NCBI GenBank assembly: GCA_902464195.1
Contig: CABQJB010000086.1
Location: 1 to 8,734, forward strand
Reading direction: 5' to 3'
Source of the DNA: an uncultured Megasphaera sp.
GTDB taxonomy: Bacteria; Bacillota; Negativicutes; Veillonellales; Megasphaeraceae
DNA length: 8,734 nt
A program made the translations under genes and the position numbers. Below are positions 5,410 through 8,734 of this stretch, one piece after another. How positions within the stretch are numbered: the first letter of the stretch is position 1; each line of letters starts with the position of its first letter. A model generated the notes under the pieces. It did no database searches and was not told the DNA's origin. It worked only from the letters and a program-made list of their open reading frames with translations.

Positions 5410-6300
5410 ATGATCCTTCCTGATTTCTACGAGCGCTTTGGCTGTAAAGCCGGTGCCTGCCAGCACACGTGCTGCCGGGGCTGGGACATCGACATCGACG
5501 ACGCGACGGCCGACTACTACCAGCAGCTCGACGGTCCCCTAGGCGAAACCATCCGCCAGCATATCGCCGAAGGGCCGGACGGCTGGCATTTCTGTCTCAC
5601 GGCGGAAGGGAACTGCCCCTTTCTCCGCCCAGACGGCCTGTGCCAGCTCATCCGCCAGGCCGGGGACGATATCCTCTGCGATATCTGCGCCCTCCATCCG
5701 CGCTTCTTCCAGGTCGTCGAAAACGGCAGCGGCCAGGCCATCGAACTCGGCGGCGTCGGCCTCTGCTGTGAGGCGGCGTGTGAACTACTTCTCAGCGGAA
5801 CGGGGCCGCTCACCTTCTGCGACAGCGAAACAGGCCGCTCCATCGGCAGCCTGGCCCAGCTGCTGAAATGGCTGGACTATCCCCTTCCCCGCCAAGGACT
5901 TGCATATGAACCGGCCACAGCGGAAAAGGACTACGAACGCCTCCTGGCCGTCTTGAGCCGTACCGAGCCGATTGATGCTGCCTGGACGGCCCAGCTGAAA
6001 GCCTTACAGGCACAGACAGCGAATTTAGCTGGTTCTGCAGCTCTCCCCGAGAACACCGGGATGGCCGGACGCTATCAGCGCATATACGATTACATCTTCT
6101 ACCGCCAGCTGGAAACCTTTGCCGACGTCCCGTCAGACTTCCTGGCCACCTATGCCGGACGCAGCACGGACTTCATCGCCCTCATAGCCGCCGCTACCGG
6201 CGACCTGCCCGAAGCGGTACGCCGCTGGTCGGAACAAATCGAATACGATACGGACAACGTGGCGCTCCTCAAGAAAGCGGCAGCAGCCGGAGGATTTTGA
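5410..6300 (+). CDS. FliB/YkgJ-type cysteine-rich protein (annotated flagellin lysine-N-methylase family)
   Basis: A 296-residue protein whose N-terminal 125 residues match the cysteine-rich signature of FliB-like proteins: F-x-C-x4-C-x3-CC-x-GW (C12, C17, C21, C22), DDAT at 30-33, C69-PF-L-x4-GLC (C69-C78), C90-x2-C93, HPRFF (96-100), then C119-C120 and C124. The C-terminal half is helical and includes the YQRIYDYIFYRQL stretch often seen in the family. Salmonella FliB methylates flagellin lysines and is about 400 residues, so this protein is roughly 100 shorter. No flagellin or other flagellar gene is in the window, so a flagellin target should not be assumed. The cysteines may bind Fe-S or zinc. 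It begins two bases after the UPF0173 stop with no strong ribosome binding site, which suggests translational coupling. Identity to the family is likely, function open. Confidence 0.75.
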   Translation: MILPDFYERFGCKAGACQHTCCRGWDIDIDDATADYYQQLDGPLGETIRQHIAEGPDGWHFCLTAEGNCPFLRPDGLCQLIRQAGDDILCDICALHPRFFQVVENGSGQAIELGGVGLCCEAACELLLSGTGPLTFCDSETGRSIGSLAQLLKWLDYPLPRQGLAYEPATAEKDYERLLAVLSRTEPIDAAWTAQLKALQAQTANLAGSAALPENTGMAGRYQRIYDYIFYRQLETFADVPSDFLATYAGRSTDFIALIAAATGDLPEAVRRWSEQIEYDTDNVALLKKAAAAGGF

Positions 6301-6346
6301 CTTTTCCGGCATTTCGTGACAGCCATGGCCACTTTGCCCGTCCCTA

Positions 6347-6376
6347 TCGAAATAGGCGCGTCTTTCGTGCTATAGT
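6347..6376 (+). promoter_or_regulatory. Predicted internal promoter for the DUF805 gene
   Basis: TATAGT (6371-6376) is preceded by TGC, giving an extended -10; a weak -35 TCGAAA (6347-6352) lies 18 bases upstream. Predicted transcription start is near 6382, about 30 bases before the TTG start codon at 6414. A small hairpin (CCTAT 6343-6347, ATAGG 6352-6356, loop CGAA) overlaps the -35. Confidence 0.5.
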
Positions 6377-6440
6377 AGAGAAAAATCCCTTATATTCAAA
6401 GGAGGTCCTTCTCTTGATCATAGCCGAAGACGCGCCTATT
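6351..6440. repeat. Perfect 14-bp inverted repeat around the DUF805 promoter and start codon
   Basis: AATAGGCGCGTCTT (6351-6364) and AAGACGCGCCTATT (6427-6440) are exact reverse complements separated by 62 bases. The span between them contains the extended -10, the AAAGGAGGT ribosome binding site (6398-6406) and the TTG start. The right arm lies inside the coding region (codons for EDAPI). Transcripts reading through from the operon upstream would contain both arms, whereas transcripts from the internal promoter would contain only the right one. Confidence 0.75.
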
Positions 6441-6773
6441 CGCGTACTCATCCACAACCATTTAGACTTCAAAGGCAAAGTCAGCCGCAAACGCTATCTC
6501 CACTTCCGCCTGTTCAGCATCCTGCCCATCTGCCTCATCATCTGGCTCCAGCACCTGGCCTCGCAAGGCGGACCGCAGGCCCTGGAATACACCATCGCCT
6601 CGTGCCTCATCGCCCTGCTCCTCATCCCCGTCGACTTTTCCTACATGATACGGCGCTACCACGACCTGGGGAAATCCGGCTGGTACTGCATCATCAACGT
6701 CCTAGCCCGCAACATCTGGTTCGCCGCCCTGGCCGTCGAAATCTTCCTCTGCTGGAAAGAGAAAATAGAATAG
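6414..6773 (+). CDS. DUF805 family small membrane protein
   Basis: A 119-residue integral membrane protein. After an unusual 16-residue N-terminal lead comes the DUF805 pattern: DFKGKVSRKRYLHFRLF (18-34), membrane segments at about 33-49, 58-76 and 92-113, and the hallmark RRYHDLGKSGW at 80-90 between the last two. DUF805 proteins have no established function. The start is TTG at 6414, seven bases after a near-perfect AAAGGAGGT; the frame is open upstream to 6297 but that part has no ribosome binding site and overlaps the FliB-like stop codon. The gene lies 113 bases after the FliB-like gene with its own promoter between, so its place in the operon is partial. It ends 18 bases from the convergent OLD nuclease gene. 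Confidence 0.82.
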   Translation: MIIAEDAPIRVLIHNHLDFKGKVSRKRYLHFRLFSILPICLIIWLQHLASQGGPQALEYTIASCLIALLLIPVDFSYMIRRYHDLGKSGWYCIINVLARNIWFAALAVEIFLCWKEKIE

Positions 6774-6791
6774 GGGCCTGACGGTCCGCGT

Positions 6792-8453
6792 TTACACAGC
6801 TTTGGTTACTTTGGCCAGCTGGCCGGCGGCTTCGATGGCTTGGACGAAGGCCGGCGGGATGTCTTCCTTTTTCAGGGACTGGCCGATGAGGCGGCCGAGG
6901 ATGACGCCTTTGTTGCTGTAGAGCCAGGCGAAATAATAGATGTACAATGCCTTTTTATTGCGCGGGTTGACGTGCCACAGGAGGCGGGCCGGGTAATCGT
7001 GGAAGTTGACGTCCAGTTTGCGGCAGGCTTTCTTGATCATGTCCGTCGTGGCCCGGGCGTGTTCGCCGCAGGCTGTGTTGATGATGCGGTCCAGGTCGCG
7101 GCGCTGGCCGTGGTCGATCATGGTCTTGGCCAGGTCCATTTCAAAGCAGATTTCGTTGGTGAAGTAGACGCCCCGTTCGCCTTTGTGGCTGCCCTTGACG
7201 TCGGCGTCATAGAGGGCGACGACGGGAATCTTGAAGTATTCCAGGAGTTTCTTGATCTTGGAGATGGAACTTTCGCCGCGGGCATTGATGAGGCAGATGC
7301 CGTAATAGTCGAAAGGCAGGTCCAGGGTCTTGGCGAAGTGCTGGAAACAGCCGTATTCCGTCTCCCCTTCGACGATGAGGACGCTCCGCGAATAGAGGGC
7401 TTCCTTGACTTCCGGGAAGTGCATGATCAGGTGTTTCTCGATTTCTTCGCTGAAATGGAAGCTGGCCCCGCAGGCTGCTTTGACCATGCCCTGCTTGTTG
7501 CGGTACAGGCGGATGATGTGGCGGTAGTCGTCGATGAGTGAATCTGTCGAGTGGGTGACGACGAATAATTGCCCCCGCAGGCCATCGAGGTTGAAAAGGT
7601 CCTTGAGGAGCGCACAGAACTGGGGGTCTTCGTTATTCAGGAGCTGCTGGTAATAATGCAGGACCGACCGCTGCATGTATGGGTGGAGGTGCATTTCCGG
7701 TTCATCGATGGAAATGACCAGCGGCAGATAGCGCTTGCCCTCTGCGTCGACGATGACGTTGTGTTCCAACGGTACAGCGCGGCTGATGGACATCATGTAG
7801 ACCTGGGTGATGACACACAGGGCCGCCAGGGAAATGAATTTCATATTGTCCGCCCTGGGCCGGTCCATGCGGCAGAGCATGCGGGACAAGAGGAAGATGT
7901 TGATGAAATATGACGAGTCCAGGCTGCCGACGGCGACTTCGTGATGGATGAAGGCCTTGGCTTCTTCCGACAGGCCGTCCCAGTGGGCTTCGCTCCATTG
8001 GGAGAGCTTCTGTTCCAGGGCGCGGTAAATGCGCGGCGGCACGCGCTGTTCTTCCGGCATGGCCGCCGAATAGGACACGTAGCGCAGGCGGCGGATGAGC
8101 TCTAACGGCAGTTCTTCGCCGCTGTTGTCATCGTAGAGATGGGGATACATGTCGCTGACGCGCATTTCCATGCGGACGCGCAGGCTCTGACGATGCTCGC
8201 CCGGCGTGTCGGCAAAATATTCCTGCTCATTGTGCAAGAGGTGCAGGTCCAGAGTGATGACGATGGGCCGGGTCACGTCGGCGTAGTCGTCTTCTTCGAC
8301 ATTGCGGCCGGCACTCATGTAGGAAATGAGGCGCAAGAGGCCGCTCTTGCCGATGGCGTTTTCACCGACGATATAGTTGGCCCTTTCGTGAAAAGTCATT
8401 TCGACGTCTTGCAGGTTCCGGTAATTTTGAATACGCATGTAAGTAATATACAC
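6792..8453 (-). CDS. OLD-family ATP-dependent endonuclease (AAA/ABC-type ATPase plus TOPRIM)
   Basis: A 553-residue protein with an N-terminal ABC-type ATPase resembling RecF/SMC proteins and a C-terminal TOPRIM nuclease domain. Walker A is GENAIGKS (30-37). Walker B is VISIDEPEMHLHP with D250 and E251. A switch histidine sits in VVTHSTDS (H301). The TOPRIM motifs are IVEGETE (E362, E364, E366) and LYDADVKG (D416, D418). These are the expected nucleotide- and metal-binding residues, and the length fits class 1 (stand-alone) OLD proteins. Members include phage P2 OLD and, as class 2, GajA of the Gabija defence system; the role here is probably DNA damage processing or phage defence, by inference. 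The start is GTG at 8453, with AAGGATG seven to eight bases before it; the ATG at 8438 is too far from that site. Possible -10 TATAGT at 8487-8482 has no -35. No UvrD-like helicase partner is seen. Confidence 0.88.
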   Translation of the reverse strand: MYITYMRIQNYRNLQDVEMTFHERANYIVGENAIGKSGLLRLISYMSAGRNVEEDDYADVTRPIVITLDLHLLHNEQEYFADTPGEHRQSLRVRMEMRVSDMYPHLYDDNSGEELPLELIRRLRYVSYSAAMPEEQRVPPRIYRALEQKLSQWSEAHWDGLSEEAKAFIHHEVAVGSLDSSYFINIFLLSRMLCRMDRPRADNMKFISLAALCVITQVYMMSISRAVPLEHNVIVDAEGKRYLPLVISIDEPEMHLHPYMQRSVLHYYQQLLNNEDPQFCALLKDLFNLDGLRGQLFVVTHSTDSLIDDYRHIIRLYRNKQGMVKAACGASFHFSEEIEKHLIMHFPEVKEALYSRSVLIVEGETEYGCFQHFAKTLDLPFDYYGICLINARGESSISKIKKLLEYFKIPVVALYDADVKGSHKGERGVYFTNEICFEMDLAKTMIDHGQRRDLDRIINTACGEHARATTDMIKKACRKLDVNFHDYPARLLWHVNPRNKKALYIYYFAWLYSNKGVILGRLIGQSLKKEDIPPAFVQAIEAAGQLAKVTKAV

Positions 8454-8497
8454 AAAATCACATCCTTTTCAACATTCCTTTACTATACGTATTCGAC

Positions 8498-8537
8498 AAA
8501 AAACGCGCTACTCCCTTCTTTTCGAGAGCAGCGCGTT
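8498..8537 (-). terminator. Strong intrinsic terminator of a leftward gene beyond the right edge
   Basis: The arms are 8502-8515 and 8524-8537 (outer part AACGCGCT against AGCGCGTT) around an eight-base loop. Read as minus-strand RNA all 14 positions pair, two as G-U, and six U follow (8503-8498). On the plus strand the two wobbles become mismatches and the tail is poor. It therefore ends transcription coming from the right, and isolates the OLD gene from whatever lies beyond the window. Confidence 0.85.
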
Positions 8538-8571
8538 ATTCCTTTTACGTATCGTTCATCGTTTGATGAAT

Positions 8572-8636
8572 GGCCTATGGTTTCAACAAACATCGTGAAA
8601 AACGATAGCGGGCGCCCCACGTGGTCGCCCCTACGA
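8572..8636. repeat. 65-bp intergenic repeat, copy 1
   Basis: Matches 8670-8734 at 64 of 65 positions (T at 8581, G at 8679). It contains a small stem-loop ATCGT (8592-8596)/ACGAT (8602-8606) and then a GC-rich palindrome at 8608-8632: GGGCG, an inner CCACGTGG, and CGCCC. It ends in CCCTACGA. The GC-rich part belongs to the same family as the repeats at 2212-2238 and 2297-2321. It lies beyond the terminator at 8498-8537, with no gene. Confidence 0.85.
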
Positions 8637-8669
8637 TCAACGGCCTACGACGAACGACCTGCGATCAAC

Positions 8670-8734
8670 GGCCTATGGGTTCAACAAACATCGTGAAAAA
8701 CGATAGCGGGCGCCCCACGTGGTCGCCCCTACGA
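8670..8734. repeat. 65-bp intergenic repeat, copy 2, reaching the window edge
   Basis: Second copy of the 65-bp unit, 98 bases after the first. The 33 bases between the copies contain part of a shorter repeat, GATCAACGGCCTA, found at 8635-8647 and 8663-8675. Because the window stops at the last base of the match, the array may go on, and the true ends of the unit cannot be fixed. Confidence 0.85.

Noticed and set aside
6774..6787. Hairpin GGGCC-TGAC-GGTCC between the DUF805 and OLD genes as a terminator
   Set aside because: Five pairs only, one of them a wobble, with no T-tract on either side; too weak to call.
6840..7541. Long plus-strand frame opposite the OLD gene
   Set aside because: It is an acidic antisense shadow typical of GC-rich genes; the minus-strand product carries all the ATPase and TOPRIM motifs.
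6792..8453. Gabija (GajAB) system
   Set aside because: The OLD protein resembles GajA in architecture, but no UvrD-like helicase is present and a terminator at 8498-8537 separates it from anything to the right.
8139..8696. Plus-strand frame across the OLD gene start and into the repeats
   Set aside because: It passes through the OLD promoter region, the terminator and the repeat; no coding features.
8572..8734. CRISPR array
   Set aside because: Only two repeats of 65 bp with one 33-base gap that itself contains related sequence; no cas genes and wrong repeat length.

Overview
The window reads as a bacterial chromosome segment with compact operons, AGGAGG-type ribosome binding sites, frequent GTG/TTG starts and GC-rich coding sequence between AT-rich promoters. 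Type II MurB, a YlbF-family protein, a CyuA/UPF0597 protein and a UPF0173 hydrolase point to the Bacillota. The combination looks most like a Negativicutes anaerobe such as Megasphaera; that assignment is inference from gene content and style, not from a marker gene. No rRNA, tRNA or CRISPR array is visible.

Layout from left to right. (1) At 1-137 there is a hairpin closing the first operon and a leftward promoter firing out of the window. (2) A leftward operon (2011 to 138) encodes a CyuA-type L-cysteine desulfidase and a flavodoxin-fold protein with an iron-sulfur-flavoprotein cysteine motif; its promoter is at 2070-2098. (3) A 339-base intergenic stretch (2012-2350) holds that promoter, a strong leftward terminator and two palindromic repeats facing each other. 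(4) A leftward housekeeping operon (4127 to 2351) encodes TrmL (tRNA wobble 2'-O-methyltransferase), a YlbF-family protein and MurB. (5) Divergent promoters at 4151-4216 separate it from a rightward operon (4287-6773). That operon encodes a small cysteine-rich CCG-type putative Fe-S protein, a UPF0173 metallo-beta-lactamase-fold hydrolase, a FliB/YkgJ-type cysteine-rich protein and, behind its own promoter, a DUF805 membrane protein. (6) A convergent leftward gene (8453 to 6792) encodes a solitary OLD-family ATPase/TOPRIM nuclease. (7) The right edge has a strong leftward terminator belonging to a gene outside the window, then a 65-bp repeat present twice at a 98-bp period. Its palindromic core belongs to the same family as the repeats at 2212-2321.

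The housekeeping operon handles decoding accuracy and cell-wall precursor synthesis. The cysteine desulfidase makes sulfide, ammonia and pyruvate from cysteine. The rightward operon is the least understood part: its first three genes each carry likely metal-binding motifs, and its transcription start lies in a 20-bp AT-rich palindrome that looks like an operator. The OLD nuclease is the most plausible defence gene, but it stands alone here and no complete new multi-gene system can be shown. The points most worth following are the short-spaced single CCG protein, the FliB-like protein with no flagellin nearby, the AT palindrome, a perfect 14-bp inverted repeat around the DUF805 start, and the dispersed palindromic repeat family.
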